Below, piece by piece: positions 1 to 9,473 of a stretch of DNA of 29,158 nucleotides (its first letter is position 1; the number at the start of each line of letters is the position of its first letter). The notes under the pieces are model-generated. The model was not told where the DNA came from, ran no database searches, and saw nothing but the letters and a program-made list of their open reading frames with translations. Position numbers and translations under genes: made by a program. The stretch lies in contig BFEA01000195.1 in the NCBI GenBank assembly GCA_003427395.1, positions 928,081 to 957,238 of the forward strand. Direction: 5' to 3'. Origin of the DNA: Chara braunii (Eukaryota > Streptophyta > Charophyceae > Charales > Characeae).

Positions 1-33
<33 letters not shown>
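1..33. repeat. (AG)n microsatellite at the left edge
   Basis: Pure AG dinucleotide tract running to the window edge. It directly abuts a sequence whose inverted copies at 23904-23919 and 29072-29104 lie at, or about 22 bp short of, CT tracts. The tract may mark an element boundary or simply a point where the assembly broke. Confidence 0.97.
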
Positions 34-35
<2 letters not shown>

Positions 36-240
36 CTAGTTGAACAACGAGTCAATTCGCAGTTATCGAGGTCAATGTTAGGTCGTGATCTGTTTGGTGA
101 CTGACCACCTTTAAGAAGTGGTAGACCACCTTCAATAAGTGTCAACCTTCACTAAGTGCCAAACAGTCGGCGGTCAGAGGACTCCAGTGCCAAAAGCATT
201 CTTAGGGGACCTTGCGGTCGTGTTCAGAACATATTGGCAT
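33..240 (-). repeat. Left terminal module of an inverted repeat arm
   Basis: This segment is shared in inverted orientation with two places on the right. Positions 36-68 match the reverse complement of 29072-29104 at 30 of 33 bases, and 92-103 match 29058-29069 at 12 of 12. Positions 154-175 match 23751-23772 at 22 of 22, and 192-217 match 23709-23734 at 26 of 26. There is no convincing coding content. It behaves like the outer part of a long terminal inverted repeat. The alternative is a dispersed repeat family that happens to sit in opposite orientations here. Confidence 0.8.
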
Positions 241-1286
241 AACACTAAATGGTCACCAAGCAGTTCTGGATGTTGGTTATATCGACACATCATAAGATGG
301 CTTACAAGCAAGTAGCGGCTGCTTGCAGGACCTTCTACCCGATATGGATCTTTGAGAGCCGAGTTTCGCACTCCACCGTGAGATCCACGTCGGATAGGTG
401 AACCTGCTATCCAACCGCTGTTAGCTGTAGTCATCTTGAGGTAGTCGATGAGGTGAGGACCCGGCAAAGAAAACTTTTAGTGGACTTTGCTGCCGTGTTT
501 TTGGAACTTATTGGCGTAACACTAAATGCTCACCAAGCAGTTCTGGATGTCGGTTATATCGACAAATCATAAGATACCTAACAAACAAGCATCGACTGCT
601 TGCAGGACCTTCTACCCGGTGTGGATCTTTGAGAGCAGAGTTTCGCACTCCACAATGAGATCCACATCGGATAGGTGGACCTGCCATCCTACCACTGTCA
701 GCTGTAGTCATCTTGAGGGAGTCGACGAGGTGAGGACCCGACAAAGAACACTGTAAGGGGACTTTGGTGCCGTATTTGGAATATATTGGTGTAGCACTAG
801 ATGCTCACTAAGCAGTTTTGGATGTCTGTCATATCGACACATTATAAGATGCCTTACAAGCAAGCACCGGCTGCTTGCAGGACCTTCTACCCGGTGCGGA
901 TCTTTGAGACCAGAGTTTCGCACTCCCCTGTGAGATTCACATCGGGTAGGCGGACCTGCCATCCTACCGCTGTTGGCTCTAGTCATCTTGAGAGTCGATG
1001 TGGTGAGGACCCGGCAAAGAACACTCTTAGGGGACTTTACTGTTGTGTTTGGAACTTATTGGCGTAGCATTAGATGCTCACCAAGCAGTTCTGGATGTCG
1101 GTTATATCGACAGATCATAAGATGCCTTACAAGCAAGCAGCGGCTGCTTGCAGGACCTTCTACCCGGTGTGGATCTTTGAGAGCAGAGTTTCGCACTCCA
1201 CCGTGAGATCCACATCGGATAGGCGGACCTGCCATCCTACCGCTGTTGGCTGTAGTCATCTTGAGAGTCGATGAGGTGAGGACCCG
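217..1286 (+). repeat. ~275-bp satellite, about four tandem units
   Basis: The same anchor (a TCACCAAGCAGTTCTGGATG-like string) recurs near 253, 530, 805 and 1078, giving spacings of 277, 275 and 273 bp. Units contain a conserved core with TGCTTGCAGGACCTTCTACC. Short reading frames on both strands repeat with the same period and are by-products of the satellite, not genes. An inverted block of the same satellite lies at 23215-23735, with one full unit at about 23360-23636. The block is therefore a subterminal satellite shared by both arms. Confidence 0.93.
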
Positions 1287-1500
1287 ACGATGTTTCAACT
1301 GGGACGTGCTCTTGTTTCGTGATGTGCAGGTGCTTACCGGCGGTGCGTTCGATCCCCTCCTCGACGTGAAGCAAAGTGCGAGGGAATTGCTCAGGGCTCA
1401 CACGAGAAGTGCGATTGAACTCGCACTTTGATGGAGAAGCAGTTGCGCAGTCCATCAGCGCAACGATTTAATATGGACATTGGCTTGTCATTTTTATATC
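1287..1500 (-). repeat. Inverted copy of the 22860-23194 arm segment
   Basis: Read on the minus strand, this segment follows the order of 22860-23194. A TGACAAGCCA-type start (1464-1491 against 22860-22890) comes first, then a TGCTTCTCCATC string, then an AAGTGCGA-N6-TCGCACTT palindrome (1407-1428), then a stretch at 1287-1339 matching 23142-23194 with scattered substitutions. The right copy carries extra sequence (about 23045-23140). No gene is seen. Confidence 0.85.
1407..1428. repeat. 22-bp palindrome, perfect 8-bp arms
   Basis: AAGTGCGA / ttgaac / TCGCACTT. This is a perfect example of the motif dispersed through the whole window. It sits at the same relative place in the left arm as the copy at 23013-23034 does in the right arm. 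Confidence 0.9.
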
Positions 1501-2470
1501 AAAGGTTGAAAACGCAATCAAAGCTTTCTGTGTAGAAGATTCATATTCATTCATACAAGTATCTCTTGTCATCGCAAACATCGAGATGAAAACATCTCAA
1601 GTCAAATTGCAAAGCACACAGAGACATCACAAGTTGCGCACTGTTTTTTCCAAAGGTGAAGTCTCAAAGCAGAAGATCAGTTTTCAGAAACCATTCTATG
1701 TAGAAAATTCATTCAAGTGCAAATTGCAAAGCACAAAGATTTTTCAAATTGAACGCAAAATATCATACAATCCCATATTGAAAAGTACACGGAGGCTTTC
1801 CAAACATCACAAAGTACATGGAGCCGAAATGCGAATATGTTCTCATTTGCCATATGGAACCAACAGTTCAATCACAAATGCACGACATCCAAAGTGCTAA
1901 TATGTTCGCATTTCTCATACGGAAACAACAGTCAGCATCCAGTGGAGAGCACGAGATGTATTCTGGGGATAACAAAATTGACAATCATTTAGTGCACCGC
2001 TGAATCCATTAAACAACTTCAAGCACAAGTCAAATTGCAAACTTGAAGCACACACAGACATCGCAAACATCGAGGTGAAAACATCTCAAGTTGCCTAGTG
2101 TTTTTCCAAAGGTGAAGTCTCACAGGACACGAACAAGTACCAGAAACCATTCCATGCAGAAAATTCATTCGAGCGTAAATTGCAAAGCACATAGAGACGT
2201 TTTAAAAAGTCATTGAACGCAAAATATCATACAATCCCACATTGCAAAGTGCACGGAAGCTTTCCAAATATCACAAAGTACATGGAGCCAAAGTGCGAAT
2301 ATGTTCTCATTTCTCATATGGAACCAATAGTTCAATCACAAATGTACGGCATCCGAAGTGCGAATATGTTCGCATTTCTCATACGGAAACAACAGCCAGC
2401 ATTTCGTGGAGAGCACGAGATGTATTCCAGGGATAACAAAATTGGTGATCATTCAGTCCACCGCTGAATC
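1500..2470 (+). repeat. Two direct ~465-490-bp repeat copies
   Basis: The block at about 1545-2007 is repeated at about 2040-2470. TTGAACGCAAAATATCATAC occurs at 1749 and again at 2213, an offset of 464, and both copies end in CACCGCTGAATCC. Each copy contains two AAGTGCGAATATGTTC-type half-palindromes. On the minus strand the unit resembles 22300-22850 (CCATGTACTTTGTGA ... CCGTGTACTTTGCAA), so it belongs to the inverted arm. Small open frames inside (for example 1586-1900 and 2213-2467) recur with the repeat and have no recognisable product. Confidence 0.85.
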
Positions 2471-3006
2471 CGTAAAACAACTTCAAGCACACATATATTC
2501 TGGCGATAATTGGTTTCCGAATAGAGAACAAGTTCGCAATTGTCATAAGGAACCAATAGACAACATTCAATCGAGACAAGCAGAGGGGGTGAACCGTAAA
2601 ACGGGGTGGCACACGCAGAACAAGGGCGAGCCAAAACATATGAAAGCTGGTTGGTTAGGGTGGGGCAGGGGAGAGGGGCTTTCACACGACAAAGTCTCGC
2701 GAACGAAAGAGATAAGCACGAAACAATTTGGCGACCATCCGTAAAACAACTTCAAGCACACATATATTCTGGCGATAATTGGTTTCCGAATAGAGAACAA
2801 GTTCGCAACTGTCATAAGGAACCAATAGACAACATTCAATCGAGACAAGCAGAGGGGGTGAACCGTAAAACGGGGCGGCACACGCAGAACAAGGGCGAGC
2901 CAAAACATATGAAAGCTGGTTGGTTAGGGTGGGGCAGGGGAGAGGGGCTTTCACACGACAAAGTCTCGCGAACGAAAGAGATAAGCACGAAACAATTTGG
3001 CGACCA
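2471..3006 (+). repeat. Near-identical 269-bp tandem duplication
   Basis: Copy 1 spans 2471-2739 and copy 2 spans 2740-3006. I see only two substitutions (T2540/C2809 and T2607/C2876), so the duplication is recent or has been kept uniform. Open frames on both strands repeat exactly with it and encode nothing I recognise. The sequence just outside (3007 onward) is not part of the repeat. Confidence 0.93.
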
Positions 3007-3577
3007 AGAATAAATCGTCGATATCTTTCACATGAGTAAAAGAGGAGCACAACCTCGAAACGAACAAACGTAGCATAGTGTTGCGGCGGTCTGAGAGGAC
3101 ATAAGGAGAACAACCCGAAAATAAACAAAAGGAGCACAAAGTTGGGATATTCACATCCGATACGTAAGCGTCTACTTAAAAGGAACTGCACCACGTGGCT
3201 GGGATATTTACATCGGCATCTGAGCTTCTACTTCACGTAAGCGTCCGCTGCTACCCTCTAGCTGATGTTGCGCGGCAAGCAATGAGAACAACCCGAAANC
3301 AAACAAAGGAAGCACNNCNCTNNCGAAAGTCCTACGAGTAAAGATGACAGGTTCCACGAAATGAAGAACCCTTAAAAAATTGATACAGCACGAGGCTGGG
3401 ATATTCACATCGACACCTAAGCCTGTACTTGACCAAAATGTCCACTGCAATCCGGCACCTCATGAAAACAACAACACAGCTCGAACCGGCTGACTGCTAG
3501 ATCAAGTGGGAATAGATTCGGACTTCTGTTTGTGACATTTCGAAAAAAAAACTGCGCGTATTTTGACAACAGTGGTA
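3007..3577. repeat. Non-coding stretch with a ~36-bp motif repeated three times
   Basis: A string beginning YTGGGATATTYACATC and ending near CTACTT occurs at about 3136, 3198 and 3392. A second short string, GAGAACAACCCGAAAA, occurs at about 3106 and 3280. Ambiguous bases lie at 3299-3325. I see no coding evidence. This stretch is downstream of the Ulp1-like gene on the minus strand and may hold its 3' untranslated region. Confidence 0.7.
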
Positions 3578-4225
3578 TCATTCAGCGCCTTGTAGTATGT
3601 CCACCGCAATCCTCAGCCGATTGTTTGGAATGTCGCTTTGGGCAATCGGAAATAATGGCGGACAGCCGCGTGCAAGAAATGAAGCGAAGGCGAGCATGAA
3701 AACACCGCAGCTCGACCCGTCCGATTGTTGAGGGACACCACGAACAACCACCTTGGGCTCCTGGAGACCCACTTTCGTTTTTGGACCATAATGACAAACT
3801 GCTTCGTCACGGAGGTATTGCATAAAATTCGCAATCACATCGGAAGAAAAACCGCCATCGTCTTGTACGAGGGAGTCGTAGTACTCCAGCCGTTGTTCAC
3901 AGAGACACAATAGGGTCCAATGCACTCCATGTTTAAGGACAGGAATCAAAACCATCTCGTGCGAGAAAATATCCATATCTTTTGTCCATCTCGCAACCCT
4001 ATCATGTCGATAGCCGCCACGGATGAGCTTGGTATAGAAAAATGGACTGAAAATATAAAGAGAGGGACACCCAGGCAACACAACGTTGGCAAGCAAGGCC
4101 AAGTACGACTCCACCACCTCGTCGGAAGACCAAGAGTTTGAAGACTTTTTCTGCTCAACGGAATTGAACTGACCCCTTTGCGAACCGAGCACACCACCTC
4201 GTGGCCTTTGTTGTAATCTCCACAT
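3578..4225 (-). CDS. Ulp1-like (C48) cysteine protease, probably transposon-borne
   Basis: The 215-residue frame from ATG at 4223-4225 carries the C48 catalytic layout. His102 lies in VHWTLL, Asp117 in YYDS, the oxyanion Gln167 in VPQQSDG and the nucleophile Cys173 in SSCGVF. Spacing and order match the SUMO/Ulp1 protease family, which cleaves ubiquitin-like proteins and is often captured by eukaryotic DNA transposons. The frame is short for a complete Ulp1 protein but covers the catalytic core. Just upstream, the same frame continues as a charged helix-like stretch (ENVEERM) to a TAG near 4257, so the true 5' end may be lost or spliced. It lies on the same strand as, and downstream of, the large broken ParB/methyltransferase-like gene, which suggests one element. 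No catalytic residue is missing. Activity and expression are unknown. Confidence 0.75.
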   Translation of the reverse strand: MWRLQQRPRGGVLGSQRGQFNSVEQKKSSNSWSSDEVVESYLALLANVVLPGCPSLYIFSPFFYTKLIRGGYRHDRVARWTKDMDIFSHEMVLIPVLKHGVHWTLLCLCEQRLEYYDSLVQDDGGFSSDVIANFMQYLRDEAVCHYGPKTKVGLQEPKVVVRGVPQQSDGSSCGVFMLAFASFLARGCPPLFPIAQSDIPNNRLRIAVDILQGAE

Positions 4226-4364
4226 ACGTTCCTCAACATTCTCAAGTCGGTAGCGCTAAGCTCCTCAGTAGGCAACGGAACGCGAAAACATGATGTAGCC
4301 CCAGCTGCACAAACACCCACAAACAAGTGTGAGGAGTGAGCACAAACCCCCTGGTGGAATGACT

Positions 4365-4792
4365 AAGAACTGTCTGCCCTTTTCCCAGAAAAGTTGTATC
4401 CCCGCTTGTTGAATGTGTCCTTCGCGATGTACTTAGGACACGGGTCTTTCAAGACACCCTGTTTGCCATTGTCATCAGACCCGTCAGACAAAGCAGTAAC
4501 GCTCTCAATAGACGCAACCAAATGTTTCCGCAGACCTTCCTCCTTATCTATTCCACAAACCTTCAGAACCCTGACAGCTCTCTAGGAAAGGCGAGGCATC
4601 TGGACCCTTTTAAACAACCCTACACTTGACGACTTCTTCGGTGAAGCGACCAATGACCTCCCTGAAAGACGTTTCTCGCACACGGCTTTTAAAGGCTTCA
4701 TGGGTAGGGACATTAACAACCTCACACCTGTAGAACATAGAAAACAACCCACAACCCACAAACTTTTTTTTAACAAGTGGTAACAGGTACAT
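4365..4792 (-). pseudogene. Degraded coding segment upstream of the Ulp1-like gene
   Basis: Two minus-strand frames read like protein. One covers about 4610-4792 and contains VPTHEAFKSRVRETSFREV. The other covers about 4365-4581 and contains KVCGIDKEEGLRKHLVASIE and later PKYIAKDTFNKRGYNFSG. A frame change falls near 4615-4640, and a TAG at 4582-4584 cuts the second frame. The second frame has no start codon of its own. The segment lies between the large gene and the Ulp1 frame on the same strand. It could be the lost N-terminal part of the protease protein or a separate exon. The composition is lysine-rich and I recognise no family. Confidence 0.45.
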
Positions 4793-4961
4793 TAGCCCAT
4801 GGCATCAATTTGGACGAACACAAAGCTGGCCATTGACAGATATGCGAGTGGTCCTATTCACAAATCTTACCGTGTTCGGGAGCCCTTTGAGGGAACTCGC
4901 CCTCCTGTCGCGCCACTGCGCCAACGTCCACGGACGATTCGAGGTTCTGGACCTCGGCCAC

Positions 4962-5420
4962 GGCTGTGTCGCTTACCAGTTCGGTGGCATCTGAGTCGCT
5001 TGGCAAGTCGATGGCTTCATGAAGCACCATTTCCCGACCGGTACTCAGGACAGATGCTCGATCACCCTGTTCGGCACCGCAACGGGTGGACGGAGAATCA
5101 TGATCTTTCCGCTGTGTATCCATCTTCATGCTAACGGCCACCTCACCGCCTTCCACGGAGGATTCGACGTTCTGCATCTCGGCCACGCCTGAGTCGCTAA
5201 CCAGCTCGGTGGCTGCCGAGTCGTCACCCAACTCTATGGCTTCATGAAGCACCATTCCCCGAGCGGTGCTCACGACAGACGCTCGACCACCCTGTTCTTC
5301 ACGGCAATGGGTGGGCGAAGAATCACCATCTTTCCGTTGTGGATCTGTTTGGATGTCGACATTCACCTCACCGCCTTCCACCACGGGTTCTCCGCCTTTC
5401 TCATCGCCATGAACCCGAGC
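4962..5420 (-). repeat. Two tandem 225-bp units encoding 75-residue repeats
   Basis: ATGGCTTCATGAAGCACCAT occurs at 5011 and 5236 on the plus strand, an offset of 225 bp (75 codons). Both protein copies contain MVLHEAI and ATELVSD and are rich in acidic residues and serine. The two units are clearly diverged, so the duplication is older than the 269-bp one at 2471. Exact multiples of three kept the frame open. Confidence 0.88.
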
Positions 5421-6245
5421 TTCCACCGTGGGTTCTTCTTCGTCTTCATCGTCGCCAAGAACGGGAGCTTGCACGGATGTCCACTGACCTCCCTTAACGA
5501 CACCCTCTCGCGTCGTGGCCACAACCGAGCGACTGTGCAGAACCTCTTCGGACGTCCCAATCACCAGCGCTCGTGCGTGGAGCCACTTCACGTCTTCACG
5601 AGCCGGCCTGTGTCGAGTGTCCTCTCCCCGTTGTACAGCATGCGTTTCCCCCGGAGCTCCTGCACTCTCGCTGTCAGTATCCACGGATGCACCCTCCGAA
5701 GCATGACGTTCACACTCGCTACCCCCGGTCTCCAACACTTTGCGAGACTGCCAGCATTGAGTCTCCTCTTCCCGATGTACAGCACGCGTTCCCAGAGAGC
5801 GCTCGTCTTCCCCAGGAGTGTGACGTTCGTTCTCGTTACCCTCGGTCTCCAACACTCCTGGAGCGGGTGCCTCCAGCACATCGCGAGATCGCCAGTCTCG
5901 AGTCTCAACACATGAGAAGGGAGGCGAGCAGGGTAACCCTGTGTCCAACTGAAGATGCGGGGGCCAGGACGTCACATTTTCTTGGCCCTGCGGAACTGTT
6001 GTGTGAGGAGCACTTATGGCGGAGGGCGACGTCAGCAGATCCGAATGTATTCGGAGTTTGTGGAGGTCGTCCGAGCCGAGGGAACCGGAGGTCGCACCTT
6101 CGCTCCTTCGCAATGCAGGCATCCCGCCCTCCAGGCAAAACGAAGACGCGCCCTCTTTCAAGAGCAAGGTGTTGAGCACAGGAGACATCCGCTGGGCACA
6201 GCGGGATGGACTCTCCTGGGCAATGGGAAACAAACTCCTCGCAGA

Positions 6246-6269
6246 CAAGTGCGAATCTACTCGCACTTG
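6246..6269. repeat. 24-bp palindrome inside the giant gene's reading frame
   Basis: CAAGTGCGA / atctac / TCGCACTTG has perfect 9-bp arms and is the cleanest copy of the dispersed motif. On the minus strand it encodes QVRVDSHL within the acidic tail and does not interrupt the frame. Confidence 0.9.
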
Positions 6270-6370
6270 ATCAAACGTCAGGGTGACCTCGTCTTGCATG
6301 TCGGAATCTTGACTCCCTATGCAGTGGGGGTCAGTTTCCATATACTGGTGACTCCCGGACGTCCTACGCT

Positions 6371-6445
6371 TTCCGCCCGACCCCTTCCCGCCCGACCCCT
6401 TCCCGCCCGACCCCTTTCCGCCCGACCCCTTTCCGCCGGACGCCT
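6371..6445 (-). repeat. 15-bp minisatellite encoding GGKGS repeats
   Basis: Plus-strand unit CCCGCCCGACCCCTT, about five copies with small changes, encoding Ser-Gly-Gly-Lys-Gly on the minus strand. It forms a flexible basic linker in an otherwise acidic tail and is a likely site of length variation. Confidence 0.9.
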
Positions 6446-7562
6446 TTTCTACCGACGATATCTCGTCCGTCCCCTTTCCGACAAACTGTGAGCCGTCTCC
6501 TCCGCCGTCTCCTTCGTCTCGTCCACCACCCCCTCCCGGATGCTGACCGGCCAGCGGAGGTTGCGGCATGCACCAATCAATGCCACGTGACGGTGCCGTT
6601 TCAAGTGCGTAGAAAGGCGCTCGAAACTCTAACATATTGTTGGCGTACAACTCATGTAGCTTTTGTTGTGCATACGCATCGATGTCCAGATCATTCCTCT
6701 CGGGGTTCATGAGACTCAAATGCTCCACCAGAGCAGTTCTTGCCTTTCTCTTAAATGCACCCGCTCCCAGTCTCTTCAGTTCACTCCACTTGCCATCGGC
6801 CTCCTTTATTGCCATGACCCATATTCCATTCCTCACAGCAGGTTGGAATATCCTCGGGTGCCAGACGACGTTGTGTCCCCAGACATCCTCCGAACTGAAC
6901 CGGTGATGCTTGCCGAAGAAGTAGAGTCTGTCATTCTGCCAGGTGTCATGGTCCATAGGGAGCCTGTCACAAGGTTCGTGATCATAGTCTCTCTCTTCCT
7001 CCCCGTCATCAGACGATTGGTCGTCGACTCTTTCACGCCCAAACACACGCTTCAAACCGGCAGGGGACGTGCTATATCTCTGAGGGTCACCTTCCTCTTC
7101 ATCGACAACCTGTCCAACCACCCGAGGAAGTGGCATGGACTCGAAATCGAAGGTTTCGGAGTCGCTCAGCTCCTCCATGTCTTCAACGTCGAAAGGGTCC
7201 TCCTCGTCAAACTGTGACTTGTAGTTTTCGAGAGTGAGCGGTTCGGCCAGCGTGAAGTAAACGTGCTCCAGCCTTCTCAGGAAGTGCGAGATAGACTCCC
7301 TGGGTGCACCGTGGTACCCATTGAGCACAGCGAACACCAGGTTTCTCCGTCGACTGTATTCGAGGTCGGTCGGACCAGGCGGTCCGGGTCCGAAAAGGAA
7401 GCCTGAAATGTCCGTCCTTTTGTTCCCCGACAATTTCCAATACATGTCACGTTTGGGATCCCCGTTTCCTTCGCCGGTGGTGCGGGCAAGCTCGCAAGCA
7501 TTGCGAGTGTCTGCAACACGTGTCTTCATGAACTCGTGAAGGTAGTCGATCATCCTGGCCTC

Positions 7563-7976
7563 CTACTTCAACGCGACGACGTTCCGACCGGTGCGGAGGA
7601 GTCCCCACACCACAGACGCATGCGCCTTCCCAAAGAAAAAAACAGTTTGCCCAGCTTTGCAAAAGTTTTCGAGTAGACCAAGTAGACGGGATGGGTTCCG
7701 CTCCATCTCCCCGTAAGCAGGTCCTTGAGAACTTGTCACGCCGCCGTCCTCCCACATGCTACGAGAGAACCTTTCCTCTTCCGCCACGTCGAAACACGCC
7801 ACAGCCTGTCCTGATGGGTCCGACGAACAGACACGTTTCGAGCGGGCTGCCACCATGTGTTTGGCCGGACTTGGACCTTTTGTCGTGCTACTGGCCGGGT
7901 AGACTGCGTATGTGTTGTCTTCCAGCTTCTCGCCATTAAACATCACGTACAGGCGGTCACACTCCTCAACCAGCAT
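7563..7976 (-). pseudogene. Methyltransferase-like segment carrying motif X and I-like sites
   Basis: A 137-codon open stretch in frame with its neighbours. Residues 92-105 (MERNPSRLLGLLEN) resemble the motif X helix (KPxxLL) of beta-type N6/N4 DNA methyltransferases. Residues 111-137 (TVFFFGKAHASVVWGLLRTG, then RNVVAL) resemble motif I, the S-adenosylmethionine loop with FxGxG followed by a GR-V-V strand. The usual acidic residue and glycines of motif I are not preserved. With the motif IV-like site upstream, the order IV, X, I is that of the Pfam N6_N4_Mtase family. Phage and plasmid proteins often join a ParB domain to such a methyltransferase. The stop is TAG 7563-7565, and EARMIDYLHEFM follows in frame. 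Confidence 0.4.
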
Positions 7977-8018
7977 ATTGCCTTCCCGAAGAGTGGCCTG
8001 CTTTTGTGCATTACGTAC

Positions 8019-8717
8019 TCACTTCCCTGTCCTGTCGTGATGGACGCGTAGCCTGGCCATGCCTTTCAAGAAACTGAGCTCCCAACCAGAGGGGAAAAAG
8101 ATCACAAGTGCCCAGTGCGTTGGCAAAAGTGTTTGTAGAAGGCCTTGCAAGTTGGCGAAATCGTTTTCTCGCCAGTCTGTGAGGAGTGTGGGATCACACA
8201 AATCGAGGACGTACAGGTTCCACACGTAATGTCGCACAACCTCACGGATCGCAGTGACATGACTGTGAGCTTGGGAAGGCGGGAAAGCAAAAGGAATAAG
8301 GCTGGTCACCCGGTTAGAATCGGGCCATTTGATGTGCCTCACATCCCCGCTGACCCTGATCGTGTCTCGATCTTCTTCTTCCGTCCGTCGCAAGATGGAA
8401 CGGACAGACTTTTCGAAATATTTAGGGAACCTGTCATCATCGTACAATCTCTTCGCGTCGTCGATGGACTCCTTCTCGTGCGGAAGAGTACGTTTGCAAG
8501 TGTTCACGTACTCCATCGCGCCCTGGAAATGCTTCCGCATTTCGACCCACACCTGTTTCGTGAGGCCCTGCGGCCCGAACTCCTCCAGAAGCTTCCCCTC
8601 GGTCCGAAAAAAAGGGCTCCCGTGGCGCCAAACACGTTCATTCTCCTCCGCTTCAAGGAACAAGATGTAGTGGAACATACGGAGCATCACACGGTCCACT
8701 TTCCTCGTCGCGACCAT
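8019..8717 (-). pseudogene. Methyltransferase-like segment carrying a motif IV-like site
   Basis: A 232-codon open stretch. Residues about 165-220 read WNLYVLDLCDPTLLTDW, then alternating hydrophobic and charged sequence, then HWALVIFFPSGWE. This has the shape of motif IV and the following strand in N6/N4 DNA methyltransferases (D/N-P-P-Y/W, a downstream DW, then a hydrophobic strand with VVF). Here the catalytic tetrad reads DLCDP, so it is divergent or inactive. The first 130 residues are charged and helical. The stop is TGA 8019-8021 within RTGK-stop-VRNAQKQ, and reading continues in frame. A GTGAGT donor-like string overlaps this stop, but the nearest good acceptor would make an intron of only about 25 bases. 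A nonsense change fits better. Confidence 0.4.
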
Positions 8718-8720
8718 GTC

Positions 8721-9461
8721 TTAAGTTCCTGGTTTATGCTGACGCTTCAGATGGCCGTCCGCGGATTGCACGAACATTCCCCTTAGCGCGAGAATGTCGT
8801 CAAGGATCGACAGTTTCTCGACATCGGTCATGTCGGCGAGACACTGCCAACAGAACATGTCTGGCTCCTTCACAACCACGAAAAACTTGTCGTCCGCTTG
8901 CGTTTTATTTTTGGTCGGAGGCGGCGGGACCTGGACCTGCCACCCCATCTTCGTTTCACCAGCCGCCCCTTTCGAGCCCATTTCCGGAATTGCTTTCAGA
9001 CCCAGAGATTTGTAAGGCATGTATTTGCCTGGCCTCGACAATGGCGTCTTGCCGTCGCCGCCCAACAACTTCCCCTCCGCCCATTTCGCGTAGAACTCCA
9101 TGGCTTTGCGGAAAACGTCATCACCGGCCGTCACGAGCGGCATCCAGTGCCTCAATGCATTGCCAACGGCAGCGACATACTCCTTGTCAGCAAGCGACAA
9201 ATCTTTTTCCGCCAATGCCCAGTGAGATTCATTCGGACTCTTTCCCAAAATCAACTTTTGGAATTCGAAAAACTTTCGTTTTTCGGCCTCCTTGCCGGAA
9301 GGGTTCCCTTGAATGGCCATCGGCCTTCCTTCTTTCTCCCATGCCTCCCGCATGTCCAAGAACGCGGCCTTCTGCGATCTCTGCTTAGACATTTTGTGTC
9401 TCGTGTTCTCGTTGAGACTGACCTGCCTATAGCTCGCGAAATCTCGGTTGGAGAACCACAC
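8721..9461 (-). pseudogene. Charged helical segment between the ParB-like and methyltransferase-like parts
   Basis: A 246-codon open stretch follows the ParB-like core in the same frame. It starts inside the gene, because the first codon is GTG in VVWFSNRDF rather than a true start. It contains a helical Lys/Glu-rich part (KMSKQRSQKAAFLDMREAWE), a central globular part (EYVAAVGNALRHWMPLVTAG) and a CWQCLADMTDVEKLSIL part with a CxxC pair. It ends at TAA 8721-8723, after which DMVATRKVDRVML continues in frame. I recognise no separate family. Continuity with the flanking frames shows it is an internal piece of the same protein. Confidence 0.5.
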
Positions 9462-9473
9462 TACTCTCGCCGG

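Larger units (their letters stand above)
4854..7553 (-). pseudogene. Acidic, repetitive C-terminal part of the giant gene (899 codons, open)
   Basis: The longest open frame in the window. An ATG at 7551-7553 exists, but in-frame homology continues upstream past TAG 7563, so this is probably not the original start. Residues 1-110 look folded (RDMYWKLSGNKRTDISGFLF; FLRRLEHVYFTLAEPLTLEN). Residues 110-200 are strongly acidic. Residues about 210-310 look folded again (WGHNVVWHPRIFQPAVRNG, WVMAIKEADGKWSELKRLG). Near 370-395 there is a GGKGS repeat encoded by 15-bp units. The rest is Glu/Asp/Ser-rich with a duplicated 75-residue block near the end. A 24-bp genomic palindrome lies inside the frame at 6246-6269. 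If translated alone it could still yield a protein. Confidence 0.6.

Noticed and set aside
174-1298. Series of similar 60-100-residue frames on both strands as a small gene family
   Set aside because: They recur exactly with the 275-bp satellite, on both strands and in several frames, and the inverted arm produces the same ones. They are repeat by-products.
2471-3006. Pair of LTRs
   Set aside because: The copies are directly adjacent with nothing between them and have no primer-binding site or polypurine tract. No reverse transcriptase is seen anywhere.
5244-6491. Plus-strand frames of up to 223 codons opposite the giant gene
   Set aside because: They are shadows of the 899-codon minus-strand frame, whose acidic and repeat composition keeps the other strand open. 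They show no motifs.
8019-8047. Tiny intron (GTGAGTACG ... AAAAGCAG) removing TGA 8019
   Set aside because: It would be only about 25 bases and would not preserve the frame. A TGG-to-TGA change in an otherwise continuous sequence is simpler.
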